Positions 1-6,681 of a stretch of 9,235 bases of DNA are shown piece after piece. Source of the DNA: Rhodoferax sp. OV413 (GTDB lineage Bacteria; Pseudomonadota; Gammaproteobacteria; Burkholderiales; Burkholderiaceae_C); the NCBI GenBank assembly GCA_945861195.1, contig CAMATS010000064.1, positions 1-9,235 on the forward strand. Direction: 5' to 3'. Every line of letters begins with the position of its first letter. Positions within the stretch are counted from its first letter, which is position 1. The notes beneath the pieces are model-generated. The model did not search any database. It worked only from the letters and a program-made list of their open reading frames with translations, and was not told the origin of the DNA. The position numbers and the translations under genes are program-made.

Positions 1-1187
1 GGGAAAAGCTCTTTCATCTTGGCGTCGGTCTTGCGGATGTCCTCCGGGTCGCCGCTGAGCGCCACCCAGCGGAATGGCCCGATGCCGCGGCAGAACAGCG
101 GACGCACATAGGCGGGTACAAAGCCGGGGTAGTCAAAGGCGTTGGCCACGCCAAAATCGTTCGCCACCTGGCGCAGGTTGTTGCCGTAGTCGACCGTGGG
201 GATGCCCATGGCATGAAAGTCGAGCATGGCACGCACATGGGTGGCGCAGGATTCGCCTGCGGCCTGGGTTAGTTCGGCGTGAAGTGTTGGGTTTTTTCGC
301 GCAGCCTGCCAGCGTGCCACGCTCCAGCCGGCTGGCAGGTAGCCGTTGATGATGTCGTGGGCCGAGGTCTGGTCGGTCACGATGTCGGGCCGTGGGCCGC
401 CAGCCTTGGCGCGCCGCACCAGCTCAGGCAGCAGCTCGGCGGCGTTGCCGCACAGGCCGATTGACACCGCTTCGCCGGCCGCGGTGTGCCGGGCGATCAT
501 CGCCAGGGCTTCGTCCAAGTTGGCGGCCTGTTTGTCGAGGTAGCGGGTGCGCAGCCGGAAGTCGATGCTGCTTTGCTGGCATTCGATATTGAGCGAGCTG
601 GCGCCGGCAAAGCTGGCGGCCAACGGTTGCGCGCCGCCCATGCCGCCAAGACCGGCGGTGAGCACCCAGCGCCCGCTCAGATTGCCCTGGAAGTGTTGGC
701 GTCCGGCCTCGACAAAGGTCTCGTAGGTGCCCTGCACAATGCCCTGGGTGCCGATGTAGATCCAGCTGCCAGCGGTCATCTGGCCGTACATCATCAGGCC
801 AGCGCGGTCGAGCTGGTTGAAGTGCTCCCAGTTGGCCCACTTGGGCACCAGGTTGGAGTTGGCCAGCAGCACTCGGGGCGCCCCGGTGTGGGTGCGAAAC
901 ACGCCGACCGGCTTGCCTGACTGGATCAGCAGGGTCTCGTCGGGTCGCAGCCGGCGCAGGCTGTCCAGGATGGCGTCAAAGCAGGGCCAGTTGCGCGCGG
1001 CCTTTCCGATGCCTCCATACACCACAAGGTGGTCCGGGTCCTCGGCTACCTCGGGGTCCAGGTTGTTCTGGATCATGCGGTAGGCGGCTTCGATCTGCCA
1101 GTTGGCGCAGCTCAGGGTGGTGCCGCGCGGCGAGCGCACGGGGCGCGCCTGGCTGTCAAAGAAGGGGGTTTGGGATAAGTCGGACAT
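1..1187 (-). CDS. hutU: Urocanate hydratase (urocanase), 3' end cut by window edge
   Basis: Cytoplasmic NAD+-dependent enzyme (EC 4.2.1.49) that hydrates urocanate to imidazolonepropionate, the second step of histidine degradation. Translating the minus strand from ATG at 1187 gives 395 uninterrupted residues starting MSDLSQTPFF; the family is about 550-560 residues, so roughly 70% is visible. Family hallmarks seen: YGGIGKAARNW (about 57-67), the glycine-rich NAD-binding stretch GLGGMGGAQP (179-188), IDFRLRTRYLD (208-218), DQTSAHD, and near the edge DYGNNLRQ and FVPAYVRPLFCRGIGPFRW. The FQGLPARICW-type signature with the active-site cysteine should lie just past the edge and cannot be checked. 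The start is supported by GGAG at 1198-1195 (minus strand), 7 bases from the ATG. It is divergent from hutC, with a HutC-type operator between them. Family identity is very secure. Confidence 0.97.
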   Translation of the reverse strand, partial: MSDLSQTPFFDSQARPVRSPRGTTLSCANWQIEAAYRMIQNNLDPEVAEDPDHLVVYGGIGKAARNWPCFDAILDSLRRLRPDETLLIQSGKPVGVFRTHTGAPRVLLANSNLVPKWANWEHFNQLDRAGLMMYGQMTAGSWIYIGTQGIVQGTYETFVEAGRQHFQGNLSGRWVLTAGLGGMGGAQPLAASFAGASSLNIECQQSSIDFRLRTRYLDKQAANLDEALAMIARHTAAGEAVSIGLCGNAAELLPELVRRAKAGGPRPDIVTDQTSAHDIINGYLPAGWSVARWQAARKNPTLHAELTQAAGESCATHVRAMLDFHAMGIPTVDYGNNLRQVANDFGVANAFDYPGFVPAYVRPLFCRGIGPFRWVALSGDPEDIRKTDAKMKELF

Positions 1188-1219
1188 GCGGGGTCTCCGG
1201 TCGGTTGGGGTGGTGGTAC

Positions 1220-1248
1220 ATTGTAGTTGTCTATACAACTAGCGCCAG
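1220..1248 (-). promoter_or_regulatory. Candidate sigma-70 promoter of hutU
   Basis: On the minus strand, TACAAT (1225-1220) matches the -10 consensus at five of six positions. A weak -35-like CTGGCG (1248-1243, three of six) lies 17 bases upstream. The -10 is 32 bases ahead of the hutU ATG. The 18-bp palindrome at 1224-1241 occupies most of the spacer and touches the -10, the expected geometry for repression by steric block. Assigned by eye only; the poor -35 is the weak point. Confidence 0.5.
1224..1241. promoter_or_regulatory. HutC operator palindrome
   Basis: TAGTTGTCTATACAACTA has perfect 7-bp arms (TAGTTGT and ACAACTA) around the centre CTAT. The inner GTCTATAC fits the operator pattern described for the HutC subfamily of GntR regulators (GTMTAKAC), and the whole site resembles known enterobacterial hut operators with a TTGTATAGACAA-like core. 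It lies between the divergent hutU and hutC genes and inside the candidate hutU promoter. HutC is therefore the obvious ligand, with urocanate the known inducer of HutC repressors. Only one such site is visible here, 134 bases before the hutC start, so it could control both directions. Binding is inferred; the palindrome is seen. Confidence 0.85.
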
Positions 1249-1269
1249 CACGGGAAACCACGGGGAAAC
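1249..1269. repeat. Short direct repeat next to the hutU promoter
   Basis: Two adjacent near-identical units, CACGGGAAAC (1249-1258) and CACGGGGAAAC (1259-1269), differ by one G. They are spaced about one helical turn apart and abut the upstream end of the candidate hutU -35. That is a position where an activator could bind in tandem, but it may be chance in G-rich DNA. No known regulator motif was recognised. Confidence 0.35.
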
Positions 1270-1375
1270 CCGGGGGTGCGGGCAACAGCCTTTTCTGCAC
1301 AATCGCAGTCTTTCCGAATGACCGCCCACATGAACCCGCTGCCACCCGGCCCGCCCTCCTGCTGCCGCCCTTGCC

Positions 1376-2089
1376 ATGGCTGACCCATCGGTGTTGCCGG
1401 CATATGAGCGGGTCAAAGCCTTTGTCAAGTCGCAACTCAGTCTGGGGGTCTGGCGCCCCGGTGATGGTGTGCCCAGCGAGGCGGCCTTGCAACAGCAGTT
1501 TGGCGTCAGCCGTATGACTGTCAGTCGTGCCTTGCGCGAGCTTGTGGTGGAGGGCCTGGTCACACGCACCCAGGGCTCAGGAACTGTGGTGGCGCAGCTG
1601 CATCGCATCTCCAGCACGTTGGCATTTCGCGATATTCATGACGAGGTGGCCGAGCGCGGGCATACCCACAGCACCGAGCTGATTGCACTTGAAGTGGTCC
1701 AGGCCAACCCTGCGTTGGCCCAGGTCTTCAAGTTGGCAAGTTCGGCAACACTATTCCATTCGGTCATGGTGCATTGTGAAGATGGCCTGCCGATTCAATG
1801 GGAGGATCGCCATGTCAACCCGGCGGCCGCGCCTGACTATCTGAGCGCCGATTTCGCCAGCATCACCCCAACTCGCTACCTGTTGCAGCACGCACCCCTG
1901 ACCGAGGCTCACTACACCATCGAGGCGGCCCTGCCCAGCCGCCCAGAGGCGCGCGGCCTGGGGATCAAGCCCAGTACCCCCTGCCTGGTGATGGTCCGTT
2001 GCACCGTGAGTGGCCCCCATGTGGCAAGTTTGGCGCGCTTGATCTATCCCGGCCTGCGCTACAGCTTGCGAGGTCAGTTTCAGCTATGA
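1376..2089 (+). CDS. hutC: Histidine utilisation repressor HutC (GntR/HutC family)
   Basis: Transcriptional repressor of hut genes; in the family, urocanate binding releases it from DNA. The 237-residue length is typical. An N-terminal GntR winged helix-turn-helix covers about residues 8-72 and shows PSEAALQQQFGVSRMTVSRA (33-52) and QGSGTVV (66-72). A UTRA effector-binding domain follows at about 85-228, ending in the typical LARLIYPG (219-226). The start is the first in-frame ATG, at 1376; there is no good Shine-Dalgarno sequence before it, so translation may be weak, which suits a repressor. It is the first gene of a five-gene operon and shares ATGA with hutD. The upstream operator suggests autoregulation together with control of hutU. 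The hut context separates it from other UTRA regulators such as PhnF or NagR types. Confidence 0.94.
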   Translation: MADPSVLPAYERVKAFVKSQLSLGVWRPGDGVPSEAALQQQFGVSRMTVSRALRELVVEGLVTRTQGSGTVVAQLHRISSTLAFRDIHDEVAERGHTHSTELIALEVVQANPALAQVFKLASSATLFHSVMVHCEDGLPIQWEDRHVNPAAAPDYLSADFASITPTRYLLQHAPLTEAHYTIEAALPSRPEARGLGIKPSTPCLVMVRCTVSGPHVASLARLIYPGLRYSLRGQFQL

Positions 2090-2646
2090 GTTGGCAGCTT
2101 GTGCGTCTTCAGGACCTGCCAGCCACACCCTGGCGCAATGGCGGCGGCACCACCCGTGAGCTTCTGGCCTGGCCGCACTCAGCCGACTGGTCTTGCCGGT
2201 TTTCGGTGGCTGAAGTCACACAAAACGGGCCGTTTTCTCGCTTTGAGGGGGTCCAGCGCTGGTTTGCCGTGCTCAGCGGTGCTGGCGTGCGCCTGACTTT
2301 GGCGAATCAATCAGTTAATTTGAACTGCAACAGCGCGCCTTTTCACTTTGACGGCGCGCTGCCGGTGGAATGCGACTTGCTGGGCGGGCCGACCCAGGAC
2401 TTCAACCTGATGGTGCGCGAGCCAGCCGGCTTGGCCGAGATGCGGCGGGTCAGCGGGCTGTTCAAGCGGACCTTGGAGGCCTCCAAACTGGTGGCAATTT
2501 TTGCAATGGACAAGGGAGCAGAGGTGTTTTTTGACGAGCAAATCGACACGCTACCCGGCGGGTGCTTAGCCTGGCAGCTGGCACCGCCCGGCGTGGTGGT
2601 GAGCGTGAATGCCGCCAACGCTTTGTGGCTGGAGGTGCCGCTATGA
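2086..2646 (+). CDS. hutD: HutD family cupin protein, hut regulator
   Basis: HutD-family protein (PF05962-type cupin fold) of 186 residues, the usual size. In Pseudomonas fluorescens HutD is reported to limit hut expression, probably by binding a pathway intermediate; a similar role here is inferred from homology. Seen: WRNGGGTTREL (16-26), RFSVAEV (38-44), GPFSRFEGVQRWFAVLSG (48-65), FDGALPVECDLLGG (88-101) and DFNLM (105-109). The start was chosen as ATG 2086, which overlaps the hutC stop by ATGA and gives the normal MSWQLVRL opening. An in-frame start at 1999 would add 29 residues that lie inside hutC. A GAGG at 2070-2073 is 12 bases away, so coupling to hutC translation is likely. A small AT-rich patch (about 2303-2333) encodes LANQSVNLNCNS. 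Confidence 0.92.
   Translation: MSWQLVRLQDLPATPWRNGGGTTRELLAWPHSADWSCRFSVAEVTQNGPFSRFEGVQRWFAVLSGAGVRLTLANQSVNLNCNSAPFHFDGALPVECDLLGGPTQDFNLMVREPAGLAEMRRVSGLFKRTLEASKLVAIFAMDKGAEVFFDEQIDTLPGGCLAWQLAPPGVVVSVNAANALWLEVPL
2631..2635 (+). promoter_or_regulatory. Ribosome binding site deciding the hutI start
   Basis: GGAGG lies 7 bases before ATG 2643, at the very end of hutD. It supports this start over an in-frame ATG at 2562, which would add 27 residues with no resemblance to imidazolonepropionases. Confidence 0.8.
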
Positions 2647-3857
2647 CGATGGAGTTATGGACCAACTGTGCGGTGGCCACCATGCAGGCTGGCTCTGAGC
2701 GGCCCTATGGCCTGGTTGACGATGCTGCGCTGGTGCTGGATGGCGAGCGCGTGCTCTGGGTCGGCGAGCGGCAAGCGCTGCCCGCTGAACTGCGCTCGCG
2801 CTGCTTGCAACAGCAGGATGGCGGTGGCGCCCTGATCACGCCCGGTCTGATCGATTGCCACACCCACCTGGTGTATGCGGGTGACCGGGCGCGCGAGTTT
2901 GAGTTGCGCCTGAACGGCGCGAGCTATGAGGAGATTGCCCGCAGCGGCGGCGGTATTGCCTCTACCGTGCGCGATACCCGGGCTGCCAGCCCCGAGGCAC
3001 TGCAGGCGCAAAGCCTGGTGCGCTTGCAGGCCCTGATGGCACAGGGTGTGACCACGGTGGAAATCAAATCGGGTTACGGTTTGGCGCTGGAGAGTGAGCG
3101 CCAGATGCTGCAAGTGGCCCGCGCTTTGGGACGCGAGTTGCCGGTGTCGGTCTGTACCACCTTCTTGGGGGCGCATGCTGTGCCGCCCGAGTTTGCCGGA
3201 CGCAGCGACGACTATGTGGATGCGGTGCTGGCCATGCTGGCGCAGCTGCACGCCGAGGGCCTGGTGGACGCCGTGGACGCGTTTTGCGAGGGCATCGGCT
3301 TCAGCCCGGCCCAGACCCGCCGCGTCTTTGCCGCCGCGCAGGCGCTGGGCCTGCCGGTCAAGCTGCACGCAGAGCAGTTGTCGGACAGCGGTGGCGCGGC
3401 CCTGGCGGCCGGCTTTGGGGCCCTGAGTTGCGACCACCTGGAGTGGTTGTCGGAGGAGGGCGCTGCCGCCATGGCGGCCGCTGGCACGGTGGCGGTGCTG
3501 CTGCCGGGGGCGTTTTACTTTTTGCGTGAGACCCGTCTGCCGCCGCTGGCGCTGTTGCGCCAGCACGGCGTGCCAATGGCGATTGCCACCGACTGCAACC
3601 CCGGCAGCTCACCCTGCAGCTCATTGCTGCTGATGCTCAATATGGCCTGCACCCTGTTCCGAATGACGCCCGAGGAGGCCCTGGCCGGCGTCACCCGGCA
3701 CGCCGCAGGCGCCCTGGGCCTGACTGACCGCGGTGTGATCGCGCCGGGCATGCGCGCCGACCTGGTGCTGTGGAGCGTGCGCCACCCGGCTGAACTCAGC
3801 TACGCCATTGGCGCCAACCCGCACCGCCAAACCATTTTTGCAGGAGAACTGCAATGA
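2643..3857 (+). CDS. hutI: Imidazolonepropionase
   Basis: Cytoplasmic metal-dependent amidohydrolase (EC 3.5.2.7) that opens imidazolonepropionate to N-formiminoglutamate, the third step of histidine degradation. It has 404 residues, the usual length. Amidohydrolase features: LIDCHTHLVYAGDR (69-82) with metal ligands H73 and H75, the IKSGYGL loop (141-147), GAH178, VKLHAEQLSDSGG (239-251) with H242 and E244, SCDHLEWL with H265, and ATDCNPGS (315-322) with metal ligand D317. The diagnostic SPCSSLLLMLNMACTLFRMTP follows. All expected catalytic positions are present. It overlaps hutD and hutG by ATGA at both ends, so translational coupling is likely. Confidence 0.98.
   Translation: MTMELWTNCAVATMQAGSERPYGLVDDAALVLDGERVLWVGERQALPAELRSRCLQQQDGGGALITPGLIDCHTHLVYAGDRAREFELRLNGASYEEIARSGGGIASTVRDTRAASPEALQAQSLVRLQALMAQGVTTVEIKSGYGLALESERQMLQVARALGRELPVSVCTTFLGAHAVPPEFAGRSDDYVDAVLAMLAQLHAEGLVDAVDAFCEGIGFSPAQTRRVFAAAQALGLPVKLHAEQLSDSGGAALAAGFGALSCDHLEWLSEEGAAAMAAAGTVAVLLPGAFYFLRETRLPPLALLRQHGVPMAIATDCNPGSSPCSSLLLMLNMACTLFRMTPEEALAGVTRHAAGALGLTDRGVIAPGMRADLVLWSVRHPAELSYAIGANPHRQTIFAGELQ
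3842..3847 (+). promoter_or_regulatory. Ribosome binding site of hutG
   Basis: AGGAGA, 6 bases ahead of ATG 3854 and inside the last codons of hutI. It is one of the strongest Shine-Dalgarno matches in the operon. Confidence 0.75.
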
Positions 3858-4651
3858 GCTTTACCTTGCACAAGGGCCGGGCGCCGCTGCTGGTCAGCAT
3901 GCCGCACCTTGGCACCGTGATCCCGGAAGAGCTGCAGGGCAACTATGTGTCGCGTGCGCTCGCCACCGAAGACACCGACTGGCACCTGGACCGGCTCTAC
4001 GACTTTGTGGCTGACTTGGGCGCCAGCTTGTTGACGCCGCAGGTCTCGCGCTACGTGATCGATCTGAACCGCCCGCCTGATGACGCGCCCATGTACCCGG
4101 GCGCATCCAACACCGAGCTGTGCCCGACCCGGTTTTTCACCGGCGACCCCCTCTACCAACCAGGCGCAGAGCCAGAGCCGGCCGAGCGCCTGCGCCGGCG
4201 CGAAGCCTATTGGCAGCCCTACCACCAGGCCTTGGCCGCCGAGCTGCAGCGCCTGCAGGCTCTGCACGGCCATGTGTTGTTGTGGGACGCGCACAGCATC
4301 CGTTCGCAGATCCCCTGGCTGTTTGAGGGGCGTCTGCCAGACCTGAACTTTGGCACGGCCGATGGCAGCAGCGCCGATGCATCGATTGCCGCTGCAGTCA
4401 TACAGGTCTGCGCCGGTCAGTCGGCGGTCAGCCACGTGCTCAACGGCCGCTTCAAGGGCGGCTACATCACCCGCCGCTACGGCGCACCGGCGCAAGGTGT
4501 GCATGCGGTGCAACTGGAGATGTGTCAGAGCCTGTACATGCAAGAGCACAGCCCCTATGCCTTTGATCTTGAGCGGGCCGCTGCGATTCGGCCGCTGCTG
4601 CGCTCCCTGCTTGACACTGCGCTGAGCAGCTGCGCCAGGCTGTATGGCTGA
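3854..4651 (+). CDS. hutG: N-formylglutamate deformylase
   Basis: Hydrolyses N-formylglutamate to glutamate and formate (EC 3.5.1.68), the last step of the two-step branch used with HutF. It has 265 residues, normal for the N-formylglutamate amidohydrolase family (PF05013). Seen: VSMPHLGTVIP (14-24), ATEDTDWHLDRLY (37-49), YVIDLNRPPDD (67-77), WDAHSIRSQIP (144-154) with a probable metal-binding D145/H147 pair, DLNFGTADG (163-171), NGRFKGGYITRRYG (197-210) and VQLEMCQSLYM (219-229). It is not the arginase-type formiminoglutamase that some species also call HutG. It begins inside the hutI stop (ATGA) and overlaps hutF by 8 bases. Confidence 0.96.
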   Translation: MSFTLHKGRAPLLVSMPHLGTVIPEELQGNYVSRALATEDTDWHLDRLYDFVADLGASLLTPQVSRYVIDLNRPPDDAPMYPGASNTELCPTRFFTGDPLYQPGAEPEPAERLRRREAYWQPYHQALAAELQRLQALHGHVLLWDAHSIRSQIPWLFEGRLPDLNFGTADGSSADASIAAAVIQVCAGQSAVSHVLNGRFKGGYITRRYGAPAQGVHAVQLEMCQSLYMQEHSPYAFDLERAAAIRPLLRSLLDTALSSCARLYG

Positions 4652-6044
4652 GCGCTTCTTTGCCACGCAGGCCTGGCTGGACGGCGACTGGGCGCGTGAT
4701 GTCTTGCTGACGGTGGGCCCGGATGGCTGCTGGGCCGGCGTGCAGCCGGGCGCGTCCGCCGACCAAGCGCAAGGCGCGCAACGCCTGGCAGGGCCGGTGT
4801 TGCCCGGCCTGGTCAACGCCCATAGCCATGCCTTTCAGCGCGCCATCGCTGGGCTGACCGAGCGCGCCGGACCGGCCGGCAGCAGCGATGACTTCTGGAG
4901 TTGGCGCGACCGCATGTACTCGGTGGCCCGGCGTATCACGCCAGAACAGTTGGAACATATCGCCGCCTGGCTGTATGCCGAATTGCTGGCCGGCGGCTAC
5001 ACCCAGGTCTGTGAATTCCATTACCTGCACCAGCCCGCGGATGCCGACGGGGGCGATCCGCTGGCGATGTCACTGGCGCTGGTGCGCGCGGCCCAGCGGG
5101 TCGGCATGGGCCTGACTCTGCTGCCGACCCTGTACATGCGCTCCGGCTTTGGTGCAGCGGGTCTGCGTGAAGACCAGCGCCGCTTTGCCTCTTCGCCCGA
5201 TACCTTGGTGCGGCTGGTTGGTGATGTACAGGCCGCCTGCCGGGGCCTGGCCGGCGTGAACCTGGGGCTGGCGATCCACTCCCTGCGCGCGGCTGGCTTG
5301 CCCGCCATGACCGAACTGGCGGCCTGGGCCGGCGCGCGCCAGTTGCCAGTGCATATCCACATTGCCGAGCAGACCCAGGAGGTGCAAGATTGCTTGGCCC
5401 ACACCGGGCAGCGCCCGATCGAGTGCTTGCTGGATAACCTGCCGGTCGACTCGCGCTGGAACCTGGTCCATGCCACCCATGCCAGCCCGGCCGAGTTGCA
5501 GGCCGTGGCGAAGCGCGGCGCAGCCATTGTGATTTGCCCCAGCACCGAGGCCAATTTGGGTGACGGCGTGTTTGACTACACAGGCTTTGGCGCGGCCAAG
5601 GGCCGGTGGTCGATTGGCTCTGACAGCCATGTCACACGCAACTGGCCTCAGGAACTGTGCCTGCTCGAGTACGCTCAGCGCCTGGCACTGCGACGGCGCA
5701 ATGTTGCAGCTGCTGCGGGCGGCAGTTCGGCAGCGGCGCTGTTTGAAGCAGCAGCAGCAGGTGGGCAGGCGGCCAGCGGGCTGCGGCTGGGGGCTATTGC
5801 AACCGGCTACCGTGCTGATTTTGTGGTGCTCGATACCCGAGCACCCGCGCTGCTGGGGGTGCCCTTGGCCCATGCGCTCGATGCTCAGGTATTTTCCGGC
5901 CCGCAAGCACGGTTTTTGCAGGTTCATGCGGCTGGGCAACTGCGGGTCGATGGCGCTGCGGTGCTAGACCTGGAGGGCGTGCCCGGCCTGCAGCAGCGCC
6001 TGGCAGATCAATTCGCAGGCACCATGGCGGTGCTTTGGGCCTGA
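4644..6044 (+). CDS. hutF: Formimidoylglutamate deiminase
   Basis: Amidohydrolase-superfamily enzyme (EC 3.5.3.13) that deiminates N-formiminoglutamate to N-formylglutamate and ammonia, the step before HutG. It has 466 residues; the family is about 450-460. Seen: GLVNAHSHAFQRAIAGLTER (55-74) with metal ligands H60 and H62, DFWSWRDRMY (83-92), VCEFHYLH (122-129), AIHSLRA (210-216) with H212 and R215 as likely substrate contacts, VHIHIAEQ with H239 and E242, LVHATHA with H276, CPSTEANLGDGVF (298-310) and SIGSDSH with D327. An alanine/glycine-rich stretch (354-378) includes a GCA run at 5748-5760. Start ATG 4644 lies within hutG, with only AGG (4637-4639) before it, so coupling to hutG translation is likely. 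The stop codon is the first TGA of a 12-bp tandem repeat. Confidence 0.96.
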   Translation: MAERFFATQAWLDGDWARDVLLTVGPDGCWAGVQPGASADQAQGAQRLAGPVLPGLVNAHSHAFQRAIAGLTERAGPAGSSDDFWSWRDRMYSVARRITPEQLEHIAAWLYAELLAGGYTQVCEFHYLHQPADADGGDPLAMSLALVRAAQRVGMGLTLLPTLYMRSGFGAAGLREDQRRFASSPDTLVRLVGDVQAACRGLAGVNLGLAIHSLRAAGLPAMTELAAWAGARQLPVHIHIAEQTQEVQDCLAHTGQRPIECLLDNLPVDSRWNLVHATHASPAELQAVAKRGAAIVICPSTEANLGDGVFDYTGFGAAKGRWSIGSDSHVTRNWPQELCLLEYAQRLALRRRNVAAAAGGSSAAALFEAAAAGGQAASGLRLGAIATGYRADFVVLDTRAPALLGVPLAHALDAQVFSGPQARFLQVHAAGQLRVDGAAVLDLEGVPGLQQRLADQFAGTMAVLWA

Positions 6045-6087
6045 TTCCGGACCTGATTCCGGGCCTGATTCCCGACCTGATCCCGAA
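6040..6087 (+). repeat. 12-bp tandem repeat on the hutF stop codon
   Basis: Four head-to-tail copies, CCTGATTCCGGA, CCTGATTCCGGG, CCTGATTCCCGA and CCTGATCCCGAA, with a decayed fifth (CCTGCTCTGGGC, 6088-6099). The hutF stop TGA (6042-6044) lies in the first copy. Because the unit is a multiple of three, TGA recurs in the hutF frame at 6054, 6066 and 6078. In another frame the array would read P-D-S-G-type repeats. The copies look like replication-slippage products that diverge with distance from hutF. No function is assigned. Confidence 0.85.
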
Positions 6088-6090
6088 CCT

Positions 6091-6130
6091 GCTCTGGGCC
6101 GCAGCTGCTTCGCCACACCCAGCCCAGGGC
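6091..6130 (+). terminator. Hairpin between hutF and the thioesterase gene, weak terminator candidate
   Basis: GCTCTGGGC (6091-6099) can pair with GCCCAGGGC (6122-6130), giving nine pairs including one G-T wobble. The 22-base loop contains the self-complementary GCAGCTGC. No T-run follows (CTACTTAACTACTGG), so classical intrinsic termination is doubtful. It may only attenuate or protect the hut transcript. Confidence 0.3.
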
Positions 6131-6162
6131 CTACTTAACTACTGGACAACCCAACTTTGTCG

Positions 6163-6672
6163 ATGAATGAACCAACCCCCAACCCTTTGAGCGATGCTGC
6201 CGGGCTGGCATCCGCAGGGGCTGTGCCCGCCGGTTTTCGGCGCGTCCAACTCGGCGGCGGCTTCATGGCCCATAACGGCCCCCTGTATGCCTGCTGGGAC
6301 GGCCAGCGTGTGCGGCTGGGCTTTCGGGTGGAGGCACGGCATTGCAACCCGATGAATATTTGCCATGGCGGCATGCTCGCCACCTTTGCCGACATGCTGA
6401 TACCCGTGGTCAATATGTACCAAGGCAGCAGCCAGCGGCGATTTTTGCCGACCATCAGCCTTCAGATCGATTACCTCAGCCCGGCCCGGCTGGGCGCCTG
6501 GGTGCAGGGCGAGGGCAGCGTTTTGAGGACCAGCCGAAACCTGCTGTTCGGCCAGGGCCTTGTCAGCTCTGATGGCGAGCCCGCCCTGCGCGCAAGCGGC
6601 ATCTTCAAACTCGGGCCGCTGATCGGAGACGGCAATGATCCTGACCCCCTGCACCTGGGCCCCTTGGCTTAA
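6163..6672 (+). CDS. PaaI-like hotdog-fold thioesterase
   Basis: Probable acyl-CoA thioesterase of the PaaI/YdiI-type hotdog superfamily; the acyl substrate is not readable. It has 169 residues from ATG 6163. Seen: ARHCNPMNICHGGMLATFAD (58-77), with the HGG turn (H68-G70) and acidic D77 on the following helix as probable catalytic elements, then LPTISLQIDYLSPARLGAW (95-113), a typical hotdog beta-sheet region. The first 25 or so residues look disordered. A TTG at 6157 would add two residues, but ATG is preferred; no strong ribosome site is seen with either. It stands 118 bases after hutF, beyond the repeat and hairpin, and 9 bases before the MFS gene, so it may belong to the downstream transcript. 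I see no link to histidine breakdown. Confidence 0.82.
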   Translation: MNEPTPNPLSDAAGLASAGAVPAGFRRVQLGGGFMAHNGPLYACWDGQRVRLGFRVEARHCNPMNICHGGMLATFADMLIPVVNMYQGSSQRRFLPTISLQIDYLSPARLGAWVQGEGSVLRTSRNLLFGQGLVSSDGEPALRASGIFKLGPLIGDGNDPDPLHLGPLA

Positions 6673-6681
6673 CATCGACCC

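Noticed and set aside
260..300. A possible frameshift in hutU near the run of six T's at 292-297.
   Set aside because: Careful base counting shows one open frame from 1187 to the edge, reading through this point into conserved urocanase sequence (DYGNNLRQ, RPLFCRGIGPFRW). The apparent stop came from a miscount.
1211..1230. A sigma-54 promoter (GG-N10-GC) in the hutU-hutC gap.
   Set aside because: The GG pairs at 1212 and 1215 have no GC at the required spacing, so no match to the -24/-12 consensus.
1112..1492. An open frame spanning the hutU-hutC gap on the minus strand.
   Set aside because: It overlaps both real genes and the operator, and the product has no recognisable features.
5748..5760. 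A GCA trinucleotide run in hutF as a microsatellite of interest.
   Set aside because: It is only about four units, in frame, within an alanine-rich segment, and does not disturb any catalytic region.
6131..6160. A second HutC-like site (TTAACTACTGGACAAC) before the thioesterase gene.
   Set aside because: It has only a GACAAC half-match and no symmetric arm, so it does not qualify as an operator.
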